A stretch of 64,000 nt of DNA from positions 558,001 through 622,000 of the forward strand of contig NZ_BMCT01000002.1 of assembly GCF_014635325.1 (NCBI RefSeq), read 5' to 3'. The DNA is from Azorhizobium oxalatiphilum. GTDB lineage: Bacteria; Pseudomonadota; Alphaproteobacteria; Rhizobiales; Xanthobacteraceae. Both the position numbers and the translations under genes were made by a program. Positions 56,008 through 64,000 of this stretch are shown here, in pieces; the stretch's first letter is position 1; each line of letters opens with the position of its first letter. The notes beneath the pieces were generated by a model. It did no database searches, was not told the DNA's origin, and saw only the letters and a list, made by a program, of their open reading frames with translations.

Positions 56008-56453
56008 GCGGCATCGAGCAACGGCTCGCCGCCCTGCTGAATATCGAGGACATCCGCGAGTTGCGCATCGCCTATTCGCACTGCCTCGACAGCGGCGATT
56101 TCGACGGGCTCGACCGGGTGTTCACGGCCGACGCCGTCGTTGGCGTCACGGTCGGCGAGATGAAAGGTTTGCCCGCGATCAAGGCAGGGCTGATCGGTGC
56201 CTACCAACTCTACGACCGCGATGGTCGGGGCCATTACCCATTCCTCCACGCCATCGCTAATCATCAAATCACGCTGACCGGGCCGGACACTGCGACGGGC
56301 AAATGCTATCTGATCGATTTCGAGACGGCATCGAAGCCCGATCCGAACCCGCTGCTGCTGCTGGGGCTCTACGCGGATCGATATCGCCGCGTCGACGGCG
56401 CATGGCGGATCGTCGAAACGCACCTTGATGTCGTCTGGCCGACTCCGGCCTAA
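56004..56453 (+). CDS. SnoaL/NTF2-like protein
   Basis: A 149-residue cone-shaped fold protein of the nuclear-transport-factor-2 superfamily (IEDIRELRIAYSHCLDSGDFDGLDRVF, LHAIANHQITLTGPDTATGKCYL). Its ATG overlaps the stop of the old yellow enzyme gene (ATGA), so it is coupled to it; such pairs often act on the same substrate. Activity not known. Confidence 0.87.
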   Translation: MSGIEQRLAALLNIEDIRELRIAYSHCLDSGDFDGLDRVFTADAVVGVTVGEMKGLPAIKAGLIGAYQLYDRDGRGHYPFLHAIANHQITLTGPDTATGKCYLIDFETASKPDPNPLLLLGLYADRYRRVDGAWRIVETHLDVVWPTPA

Positions 56454-56529
56454 TTGAGCCGGGCTGGCGTCCGGTTCCAGGAATAGCTGCCACTTGAGGC
56501 AGCCTCGTCGAACGTCAGTTTTGTTCCAA

Positions 56530-56564
56530 GCGCCCGTGTCCGGCTCTCTACCGGAAACGGGCGC
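56530..56564. terminator. Hairpin between convergent genes
   Basis: GCGCCCGTGTCCGG and CCGGAAACGGGCGC form a 14-bp stem with one mismatch around 7 nt. It lies between the end of the SnoaL-like gene and the end of the integrase fragment. No T run, so the terminator call is tentative. Confidence 0.6.
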
Positions 56565-56572
56565 CCAAGGGT

Positions 56573-57010
56573 TCAGATTCCAGTGTTTTCGGCGAGGGCA
56601 AGCGCGTCTCCCACGTCGGTCCCGAGATAGCGCACCGTATTCTCGATCTTGCTATGGCCGAGGAAGATCTGTGCGGCGCGAGGGCTGCCGGTCCCCCTGT
56701 AAATGATCGATGCCTTCGTTCGGCGAAGCGAGTGCGTGCCATACTCACTCCGTATCAGGCCCACCCCGGTTACCCACTCATCAACGAGCCTGGCATACTG
56801 GCGGGTGCTCAGATGCCCGTTATGGTCGACCCGGCTGGGAAAGACATAGTCGTCGACAGTACCGCCTCGCTGATCGAGCCAAGCCAGAAGGCTGGCCCGA
56901 GCGTCTGGGAGAAGTTCGAACTGAACAGGACGGCTGGTTTTCTGCTGCATCACGATCGCCCGCGCTCGGATCTGCCTGCCGCTGACAAGGCCTCCGATTT
57001 TCAATTGCAC
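56573..57010 (-). pseudogene. Tyrosine integrase, C-terminal fragment
   Basis: About 145 residues of a tyrosine recombinase catalytic domain remain. THSLRRTKAS supplies the His and second Arg, and LGHSKIENTVRYLG the next His and the nucleophile Tyr. The first catalytic Arg, the N-terminal binding domain and any start are gone: the frame just upstream, GAGDLVQLKI, meets a TAG. It cannot recombine by itself. It marks the right edge of the oxidoreductase island. Confidence 0.88.
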
Positions 57011-57070
57011 CAGGTCACCTGCCCCCTATGACCTCCATCACGCAGATCGCTGGTAATATTGCGTCACTGT

Positions 57071-59656
57071 TCAAGACAGGAACTGACCGGGCTCCAATTC
57101 ACCAGGATCGAATGTCAGTAGCTGCACCTCGACGCCCACTTCGAGTTTGGATCGCAGCTTCTCAACGGCGCGCTTCAAACCATCCGTCTCAGCATCCATA
57201 CATGCTATTACAAGCACATCCGGTCTAATGAATTTTGATGCTGTAATCAGTTGGTCGATCTCGTTGGAGTCGAGCTTGGCAGCGCTCTTGGCCTCTACGA
57301 GATGGACCCGCCCGTCGACCACCACAATAGCATCCACCTCGATGTCAGCCGTTCGATCATTGGCTGGTCTCTCACGCCACAGGCGCAGCGAAGGCGCATA
57401 ATAGAATGATCGACTCCAGCCCTTCCAAAGTCGCCACAGTGCCCAGATCGCGGCTTCCGTGCCATGATCACGGTATGCTTCCACCAGGAAAGAGTTGGCG
57501 CGAAATTGCCAATCTCCCTTGACGGATGCAGGTTCTTCGCGTGCGCACACCGCGCAGGTCATAGTTCGCGAAAGTGCTTCGATGCCGATCCAGTTGCGAT
57601 TGAAGCAACGAGGACAACGCCAATCTCGCCCTTGGAACAACACCTCACATTGACACAGTCGTTGAAGTGACCGGGCTAAACGATCATCGTCACGGTAATA
57701 GGCGTCAGCATCCGGATCTTCGGTCCCGTCAGACGCCTCCGCCAAGAATGCCTCGACGCTGTCGCCCCATCGGCGTCTCAACTGACCGTAGGAGACGTAT
57801 CTGCGCTCGCGATCAATCATGCGACCGGCTCGAAGCGCCTCGGTTGCGAGACGCTCAATTGCGTCATCGTCCGAAAAATTGAGCGGCCCTGAAGGCTGAG
57901 AGAATTTGCGGCGGAGCCGTTTGATCAGCTGGTTCCGCAAGTCAGTGGCCTTCTCCGCGGGTACTCCGCCAAGCCGCTGCAACTCTTCGCGCCAGAACTC
58001 GTTCATTAACACGTTGAAAGCACTCGACAAAGAGTCGAACATGCCAATCACGCCCATCAGATATCTTCCCTTATCGGATACCTCAGCGTGCGCAACCCTT
58101 ACCCTACCTCGAGGACGGTCACTCCGCGCGCGATCGAACGGAACCCATTCTAACGTTTCGCACAACCCTCTGCGGATTGCCGCCAGATCTTCCGGTAGTG
58201 ATATCGAGACCTTGGGTGCGCCAGCCTCGTTTGCGAGCGCGAGAGAGCCCGTTCGGATCACCCGGAGCGAGTGGACCGCCTCGACACGACGCGCCGTGGG
58301 ATCTCGATCAATCCTGACCGCTCGCTCCAATCTTATCCGACGAGGAAAAATCCAGACGTCGCGTTGATTATCGAACCTTCCATGATCAAGAGCGCGATCA
58401 ACAGTCAGATCGATCATCCATTGCCCATGTCGAAGACCAGCAGGGGGAACCGCTTCCGTCATATGCCAAGGCGCAGCCGCGGGTACTGGGGCACGACTTG
58501 AACTGAACTCGGCACTAACCTGCTGGATCGGCTCAGCAAACATTCCTCCTGTATGGAGAGTGACCTTTTCCTGGTCATTGAGAGGCGGAACGACGACTGC
58601 GTGCGAAGAAATCGAGAGAGTCTCAATGGTCGAAATACCACTCCTCTTAAGTCGATCCGAAATTACGCCCAGGCATTCTTCATCCATTGAACATGACATG
58701 AGGCAAACCCGCACACACCCGTCGTGTCCACGCATTCCCCTCTGTAGAATGAGCGCTGCCACCTTACTGAATAAAAGCTCATTTTCTACATAAGACTTTG
58801 GAATCCGGAGTGCTCCGATCTCCCAAAATGATGGCCGACTGAGACGTTGATACACGTTCCAGAAGGCCAGCCGATCGTCAACGGAATCCCCGACAACGAC
58901 GTGGGTGTATCGTGCCCTGAGATCGACACAGAGCTCCCAACTCGGACTAAACCAATCTGAAATTTGAGCGAGCGTCAGGGGGCCACCAGCTTGCCCCAAT
59001 GCAGATAGTACGTCGCTTTCACTCGTCAGATAAGTAGCATGCGCGTCCTTACCCTGCATCGGGTCGCTATATGCGTTCGGCCCTATAAGCGTCGTGGACG
59101 TGAATAGGTCCGGATGCTTCTTCGCGATCTCGCTGTTTGAATAAGATATGAAAGGGAACCCAAAGTTCTCCCGCAAAAACGGTGTATCGCTGCCGTCCCA
59201 ATAAGTTTCCAACACCTTAATGTCTCGTGGAGGACCTTCAAATCCCCAACTGCGCGCTCGAAATGCCGGCAACACCGACAGGCTCAGCAAGCTACTTATT
59301 GGCAGCTGTATATCGTAGCGCAGCACTTCGCCGGTTTTCGCACTCAATTCACGATGCTTGATAAGGTGCGCCGGCCCACACGTCTCATGCAGATACGCAA
59401 CAGCCTCGTCACTCAGATCGGCGAAGCTGTAGATGATGTCGGCATCAAAGACATATAGCCATTTTAGATACCGACTATCGATGCCTGTCGCCAGGACCGG
59501 AACCACGAGCGTGCGACGGCCGCCCCATCGCCCATATGCCTCCGCAAAAATTGCATCGAGAATACGCTCTGCGTCCCGTTCGAGATCCACGAGGTAGGCC
59601 ACGCGTAGAGGCCGCGCCAACCCGGAGATCGTGAGGTGCTCGGAGTTTTCCCACAT
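57071..59656 (-). CDS. Zinc-ribbon PD-(D/E)XK nuclease-like protein, unassigned family
   Basis: An 861-residue protein of no family I recognise. The C-terminal 180 residues hold a six-cysteine zinc ribbon (CQC, CPRC, CAVC spaced over about 40 residues) and then a PD-(D/E)XK-like core: Asp775 in EVDAIVV and Glu788-Ala-Lys790 in LVEAKSA. The N-terminal 680 residues have no clear motif. Codon use is less GC-rich than the chromosome, and mobile-element remnants lie on both sides. A restriction-like or defence role is plausible but unproven. ATG 59656. Confidence 0.75.
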   Translation of the reverse strand: MWENSEHLTISGLARPLRVAYLVDLERDAERILDAIFAEAYGRWGGRRTLVVPVLATGIDSRYLKWLYVFDADIIYSFADLSDEAVAYLHETCGPAHLIKHRELSAKTGEVLRYDIQLPISSLLSLSVLPAFRARSWGFEGPPRDIKVLETYWDGSDTPFLRENFGFPFISYSNSEIAKKHPDLFTSTTLIGPNAYSDPMQGKDAHATYLTSESDVLSALGQAGGPLTLAQISDWFSPSWELCVDLRARYTHVVVGDSVDDRLAFWNVYQRLSRPSFWEIGALRIPKSYVENELLFSKVAALILQRGMRGHDGCVRVCLMSCSMDEECLGVISDRLKRSGISTIETLSISSHAVVVPPLNDQEKVTLHTGGMFAEPIQQVSAEFSSSRAPVPAAAPWHMTEAVPPAGLRHGQWMIDLTVDRALDHGRFDNQRDVWIFPRRIRLERAVRIDRDPTARRVEAVHSLRVIRTGSLALANEAGAPKVSISLPEDLAAIRRGLCETLEWVPFDRARSDRPRGRVRVAHAEVSDKGRYLMGVIGMFDSLSSAFNVLMNEFWREELQRLGGVPAEKATDLRNQLIKRLRRKFSQPSGPLNFSDDDAIERLATEALRAGRMIDRERRYVSYGQLRRRWGDSVEAFLAEASDGTEDPDADAYYRDDDRLARSLQRLCQCEVLFQGRDWRCPRCFNRNWIGIEALSRTMTCAVCAREEPASVKGDWQFRANSFLVEAYRDHGTEAAIWALWRLWKGWSRSFYYAPSLRLWRERPANDRTADIEVDAIVVVDGRVHLVEAKSAAKLDSNEIDQLITASKFIRPDVLVIACMDAETDGLKRAVEKLRSKLEVGVEVQLLTFDPGELEPGQFLS

Positions 59657-61054
59657 CTACGTTCACTCAGCCCGAAGGGATGGCTGCACCTTGAAAGATA
59701 GGACGCAGGGTTCCAGTTCTATCTGGTTTGCATTCCAGAACAACGGCGGAGGACTTGATGCGCAAACACTGGGTCAGAGCCGTGCTGCCACAATCGCCAC
59801 GGCCTCTCGCAGCCAATCGGTTCCGGCTGCGCAGAGACTCATTCCGGTGCGACGGCACTTTAAGCGTGGCAACGAGGGCGCCGTCGATCTCGCCCACCGC
59901 CACTTCCGCGACGGCTACAAGGTCACCGCATTTAGGTGCACTAGGAGCGCTCCGGGATGGACGGCTTACTCCATTCGCGGAACGCTAGCAGCACCTGAAG
60001 GCTGTTCAGAGCTGCCAGGAGCGGATTCCGCGCGATCGCTGACGCCGAACGTGAGCGCCTCAGCTGGCGTCCATCCCTTGATCGCTCGCGTTCGCGCAAG
60101 ACGTGATCGCCGCGCAGCTGCGACCGCCTCATCCCAAACAGGTCCCTTTACCAGATCAAGGTCGTCGGACCACGGATCGTCCGTAAAGGGCCCCCAGCTA
60201 CTCGAGCGGTGCTTTGGTCTATCCCCGGCCATCGGCGGTCTCCCCGCACCTGACTGCAATCGAAAACGTCAGCGACGTTATCAATGCCCTGGCATCGTGT
60301 GCAATCGTCCTCGTCGCACCTGGACTGCGTCGGCTCCGAGGAAATGGCTGGTTGGAACAGTCTACGCTGCTCCAACTCACATGTGCGGAATCAACACCGG
60401 TTGAAGAAGCGCACCGATGCCGCGGCCATCGAGGTATCAGCTTGCTTGGATACGAGGACTGACGTTCGCGCATAGTTGCACGCGGCAAACTGACCCAGCG
60501 TTTCCGAAGATAGTCGCATGTAGGCGCCGTCGAGGAGAATGCCAATCGAGCAACAATCCTCACGTCGAGAAGCGCACTCGGCCGACACAAGAAGCGTCGA
60601 CGAGCACCTCGGACATGAACTCCCACCACTGGGCCAACGAAAACAGCCCGCCGCGGAGGTGCGACGGGCTGCTTTCAGAGTTCGAAGGTCAGCTTCTTCA
60701 AAGCCGCACAATCATTTGGTTTTCAAATCCCACCCCAAACTTTGGGGGGCCAAAAACCCATTTCGTGGCCAGATTCACATATCCTTTGCGAACATGGACA
60801 CATGGACAACAACGACAACGCGAGATGATTGGCCCGCCCGTCGTGGCCCCGCAACTCTCGCACTTCACACAGGCCCAACTTCGAACCAACCCGAGTTCAG
60901 AGCATGGGCGCGCACAGCCAACTCTTCTAGCGCTGCACGGTGGCTGCGTGAGTTCATACCGTCCGATTTCACGCTGAGCACGACCTATGCGTCAATCGGG
61001 CAGCCCAGAAGGGTGAATGAGGACGACTATGGGTGGATCCACAGGGACTTAGGC
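59657..61054. other. 1.4-kb region with no confident gene
   Basis: Overlapping short frames exist on both strands, but none has a ribosome site or a clear domain. A short plus-strand stretch about 59850-59935 has strong G/C at third codon positions (GNEGAVDLAHRHFRDGYKVT) and may be a gene relic. A hairpin is at 60644-60671. A CCAAACTTTGG palindrome is at 60735-60745. I treat it as decayed mobile-element DNA. Confidence 0.6.
60644..60671 (-). terminator. Terminator-like hairpin
   Basis: CAGCCCGCCGC and GCGACGGGCTG form an 11-bp stem with one mismatch around 6 nt. On the minus strand it is followed by GTTTTCG, so it would end minus-strand transcripts. No convincing minus-strand gene precedes it. 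Confidence 0.4.
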
Positions 61055-61159
61055 TCATAACCAGTAGCTGACGGTCGCCGGGATACAGACGGCGGCGATG
61101 AAGTTGACGGCAACGCGGTCGTATCGTGTGGCGATCCTCACCGCACGAACGAATTTCAT
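61055..61159 (-). pseudogene. IS5-family transposase, C-terminal remnant
   Basis: The last 34 residues of a DDE transposase: RIATRYDRVAVNFIAAV matches the end of IS5-type enzymes (RIATRYDKLARNFLA-like). Nothing of the catalytic core is left. Homology stops near 61160 towards the upstream side. A relic of an insertion. Confidence 0.8.
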
Positions 61160-61264
61160 TCTCACCTACCCAATCGTGCCCCGCTGCCGAATGCACTCAA
61201 ATGACGTCGCCAGAGCCCTATAACTGTGAATCACATCTATTAGGCGTTGAAATGGGAGGCCATA

Positions 61265-61726
61265 TTGAGCACCGCTGATATGCCGGGCGAAGCGCTGCTC
61301 GACCTCACGAGCGACATCGTCAGCGCCTATGTTTCGAACAACACGGTTGCAGCTGCCGATCTCCCGGGATTGATCAATACCGTCAGCTCAACGCTTGCTG
61401 GGCTTCATCGAGCGGAGCCGCTTCAGTCCACGACTATCGAGCGGACACCTGCCGTACCTGTAAAAAAGTCGGTGAATCCGGATTTCATCATCTGCCTGGA
61501 AGACGGAAAGAAGTTCAAGTCGCTGAAGCGCCATCTGGCGACGTCATTCGACATGACGCCCGACGAATATCGGCAGAAATGGAACCTGCCCTACGACTAT
61601 CCCATGGTCGCGCCGAACTATTCGAAGCAGCGCTCACAGTTGGCCTTGGACCTCGGTCTCGGCAAGAAGGAAGTAGCTGTCGTCGAGAAGCCTGCGCCGA
61701 GAACCCGGAAGCGTAAGACCACCTGA
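61265..61726 (+). CDS. MucR/Ros-family transcriptional regulator
   Basis: A 153-residue regulator with the MucR core FIICLEDGKKFKSLKRHL, then MTPDEYRQKWNLPYDYPMVAPNYSKQRSQLALDLGLGKK. In the Ros C2H2 finger one Cys is Asp and the final His region reads TSF, so two zinc ligands are missing, as in some rhizobial MucR proteins that work without zinc. It probably binds AT-rich promoters. TTG 61265 has GGGAGG 5 nt upstream; a longer start at 61247 is less likely. Confidence 0.9.
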   Translation: MSTADMPGEALLDLTSDIVSAYVSNNTVAAADLPGLINTVSSTLAGLHRAEPLQSTTIERTPAVPVKKSVNPDFIICLEDGKKFKSLKRHLATSFDMTPDEYRQKWNLPYDYPMVAPNYSKQRSQLALDLGLGKKEVAVVEKPAPRTRKRKTT

Positions 61727-61951
61727 CACCACTCCGACCCCAGCAGGTTCGTCGTATCGGAGGAAGATACCTGCACCTGAAACTTCCAGGGAGTGCATTC
61801 GCAAGGATGCGCTCCCTTAGTTTTTGGGGATTGCCATTGCCTGCATGCTTCTCATGGGGGCAGCGGCTCCACGCCTCCCCCCCTCTCTCGCGAAGCGCTC
61901 GAGGGTTCCTCCGACTAGAGGAGCCATGGTGATGTCCAGTCGGATCATCGT

Positions 61952-64000
61952 CTACGCTACGTCCGGACCGCCGTGCCCGCATTCGGCTTCGGCAAAGAGA
62001 GCATCCACGGCGAGCCGATCATACATCCCCGGAATGCCGAAGGCATTCGTTACGCCGCCCTGCTCGAAGATGTCTTCGATCTCCCGTGCGGTGATCCCAA
62101 TCGCGCTGCTCAGCTCGGCGACACCTACATAGCCCTGGCGAAGGGCTTTCACGCTTTCCGGTGTGTACGCAAAGCTGCCATCGGTGCGCTTCCATTGGTC
62201 TGCTGCGGGCACAAGGACCCCGGCCTTCACCAGATCATCCAATCGCGTCGCAGTCAGATTGCGAAACTCGCGCTTTATGATCTGATCTGTCGACTCCGCG
62301 CTGGCATCAGACAAATCCAATTTCGCAGTGATCAGCCGAGAGACCTCATCCTCGTCAACACGAATTGACGAAGCCCTCCGCTCCCCCGAGAAGCCTCGCC
62401 AAGGCTCACCGCTTTCGGCTAGCGTTGCCAGGAGGGTCGGGACCGTAGCCCCCGTCTGGATGGCCGCCCTTATGACGGACACTTTGCGACTTGCGAGGTC
62501 CGCGATCGGTGTCGCCTCACCAACAATTCGAGCCCAGAAGTCTGCGAACTGGCCCGTCGGGATACCATAACCGGAAGTTTTTCCCTCAGCGGCCGGCATC
62601 GGCTTCAACGAGAGGACCCCGATGCGCCCCAATTCGTGGAGATGTTCGCTCCGAATGCCCGTGCTCTGACTTGCTTCATGCAGGTGCAAGAGGTCACCCT
62701 CGAGGCGCATTGACGTAGCATGAGCAATCTTGCCCTTCCGGCTAAACGCATTTGCTAGGCGGATGCAGGCCGCGATGCGGCCGAGCATGGCTCTTGCGGG
62801 CCTGAATTCCATTCCTTTCAACACGTCAGGCAGAAGGGCCGATCGACCAAGAACCGGCTTTCCCTGGCTGCGCTCGTGGAGCTTGGCCAGATAGGCATGC
62901 AATTCGCCTTGTCCCCTCACAGCAATCCGGAATCCATCCTCCCGTGCGGAGGCCTTCCTCTCGGGCGTGAGTGACGTTCCAGCGCTACGTGGCGCCCCCG
63001 CCAGGCCAAGCACCTCGCTCAACGTGATCACGGCATGGAGCGGCATATCATCGAGCCAGCTTGCAGGCACCGTCGTGTTAGTCAGACGTGCCTCCACCCA
63101 CCGATGTAAGTCGGAGCGCCGGAAGGTCACGGAGCGCTGCGCCAATCCCTCCAAGGCAGGCACCAAGGTCTGGACAATGGAATGAAAGTCGACGGCAACA
63201 GTCTGTTTCGAGTGATCAATCTCGTGCAGCAAAACGCCATGTTTGCCGCAAGCCACCATCGGCTCATGAATCCAGCTGACACGAAGCCATGGCCTGCTGA
63301 GGCGGGGACCTTCGCCATGGTCAATGTCATCGAGCAGACACCGGGGGCAAACGCGAAAGCGGTGAGGCTTGATGTGGTCCCTTCGAACAACCTCTCCAAA
63401 AATTCTCAGATGGAAAATTGTTGCCGCCAGGGAGGATTTCCCAGTGGCTCCTACCGGCACAAACGCCGCTTCTTCCAGCTCAACCTGTGACGCTCCGGTC
63501 AGCGTGCAAAGCCGGGTTATGGCCCTCTCGCTCGCCAACGACGGCGCGACTCGCCGGGCTTCGGCGAAACTCTCTCGCATCGCTTGCAGCGTGCCTGAGA
63601 GATAGTTGTGGGAGCTCCAGCTCGCCACGGAAGTACAAATGATCGGTAAGCCAGCCGTGCGTGCAATCGCCTGCACCAAGGTCGTTTTTCCACAACCGGG
63701 AGGACCGCTGATCACAGCCCCCTTGTCGACGTCGGACCAGGCAATCGTTCCATTAGCGAAATCAGACAGGTCCTGGATGAGATTCTCCGCCCAGGCTTTT
63801 GCATCCCCCAAGCCGTGAAGCTCATGCAGAAGCGGGCCATCCGCCTGAGGGCGCGGCTCCTGCTGCTGGAGAAGTTTCAGAATGCGCTCGTTGCACGCCT
63901 CGACGGACAGTCCCGGGGCAAGTGCAAGCCCCGCTCCTGACGGGCTCAAGCTTCTGGCGCCTGCGTCATCAACCTCAAGAACGCATTGCTGGCGCAGATA
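61952..64000 (-). CDS. AAA+ front half fused in frame to TniQ-like protein (partial at window end)
   Basis: The frame stays open to the window edge, so the N-terminus is outside. From the edge it reads as an AAA+ protein: LHGLGDAKAWAENLIQDL and Walker A GPPGCGKTT (63680-63708), then QAMRESFAEARRVAPS, where Walker B (an ILFIDE-type segment) should follow. Instead, from about 63538, the sequence becomes TniQ-like, with the zinc motif RVCPRC (63335-63360) and ACGKHG, and a long helical C-terminal region. TniQ proteins guide Tn7-like transposition. Either this is a deletion fusion or a real chimera. Both source genes look incomplete. Confidence 0.8.
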   Translation of the reverse strand, partial: YLRQQCVLEVDDAGARSLSPSGAGLALAPGLSVEACNERILKLLQQQEPRPQADGPLLHELHGLGDAKAWAENLIQDLSDFANGTIAWSDVDKGAVISGPPGCGKTTLVQAIARTAGLPIICTSVASWSSHNYLSGTLQAMRESFAEARRVAPSLASERAITRLCTLTGASQVELEEAAFVPVGATGKSSLAATIFHLRIFGEVVRRDHIKPHRFRVCPRCLLDDIDHGEGPRLSRPWLRVSWIHEPMVACGKHGVLLHEIDHSKQTVAVDFHSIVQTLVPALEGLAQRSVTFRRSDLHRWVEARLTNTTVPASWLDDMPLHAVITLSEVLGLAGAPRSAGTSLTPERKASAREDGFRIAVRGQGELHAYLAKLHERSQGKPVLGRSALLPDVLKGMEFRPARAMLGRIAACIRLANAFSRKGKIAHATSMRLEGDLLHLHEASQSTGIRSEHLHELGRIGVLSLKPMPAAEGKTSGYGIPTGQFADFWARIVGEATPIADLASRKVSVIRAAIQTGATVPTLLATLAESGEPWRGFSGERRASSIRVDEDEVSRLITAKLDLSDASAESTDQIIKREFRNLTATRLDDLVKAGVLVPAADQWKRTDGSFAYTPESVKALRQGYVGVAELSSAIGITAREIEDIFEQGGVTNAFGIPGMYDRLAVDALFAEAECGHGGPDVA

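Noticed and set aside
56454-57070. tRNA attachment site at the integrase fragment
   Set aside because: No tRNA gene or tail was found next to it; the hairpin at 56530 is terminator-like only.
60698-60889. 63-aa Cys-rich minus-strand frame (CVKCESCGATTGG) before a hairpin
   Set aside because: No ribosome site and no family match; Cys content may be chance in repeat-poor debris. Left as possible but unsupported.

Overview
The window is high-GC DNA from an alphaproteobacterium, most likely a Xanthobacteraceae or Hyphomicrobiales-type methylotroph or autotroph. The pointers are a pair of ATP-grasp genes with a dihydroneopterin aldolase that resembles tetrahydromethanopterin or methylofuran cofactor loci, a Calvin-type fructose bisphosphatase and pentose epimerase pair, a MucR regulator and several molybdenum hydroxylases. 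No rRNA, tRNA or CRISPR array was seen, so the placement is an inference from gene content.

Bases 1-20.4 kb look like ordinary chromosome. In order: a TPP riboswitch leading into thiD and an XRE-cupin regulator; a stand-alone RAM-domain protein; a P-type ATPase homologue that has lost its phosphorylation aspartate; a cytochrome b561 and a cytochrome c' facing each other across one terminator; an orphan CoxL-like subunit; a molybdopterin-binding protein; a three-gene set (circularly permuted ATP-grasp, alpha-E, transglutaminase-like) whose transglutaminase lacks catalytic residues; a HIT hydrolase; the two ATP-grasp genes with folB; fbp and rpe; and selO.

Bases 20.4-31.2 kb form a defence-like segment. 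A minus-strand jetA-jetB-jetC operon (Wadjet, SMC family) lacks the jetD nuclease gene. Divergent from it is a two-gene operon: a 1170-residue protein joining a subtilisin-like S8 protease to an M4-like HExxH metallopeptidase, translationally coupled to a ComEC-like metallo-beta-lactamase hydrolase. This is my main candidate for an undescribed system.

Bases 31.2-56.5 kb read as an acquired oxidoreductase island. It starts beside a broken dinB remnant and ends at a truncated tyrosine integrase. It holds two isoquinoline-oxidoreductase-type molybdenum enzymes (one with its own triheme cytochrome c), a small periplasmic heme and cupin operon with cytochrome P460, an MFS pump, several SDR, aldo-keto and old yellow enzyme genes, secreted alpha/beta hydrolases and two LysR regulators. 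Four intergenic regions share a long-spaced inverted repeat (TGATTAG-type arm, 25-26 nt, CTAATCA-type arm), one of them directly at the first lysR gene, suggesting a single regulon.

Bases 56.5-64 kb are mobile-element debris and cargo: the integrase fragment, a zinc-ribbon PD-(D/E)XK nuclease-like gene, about 1.4 kb without clear genes, an IS5-type transposase tail, a MucR-family regulator, and an unusual reading frame that joins the front half of an AAA+ ATPase to a TniQ-like protein and runs off the window end.
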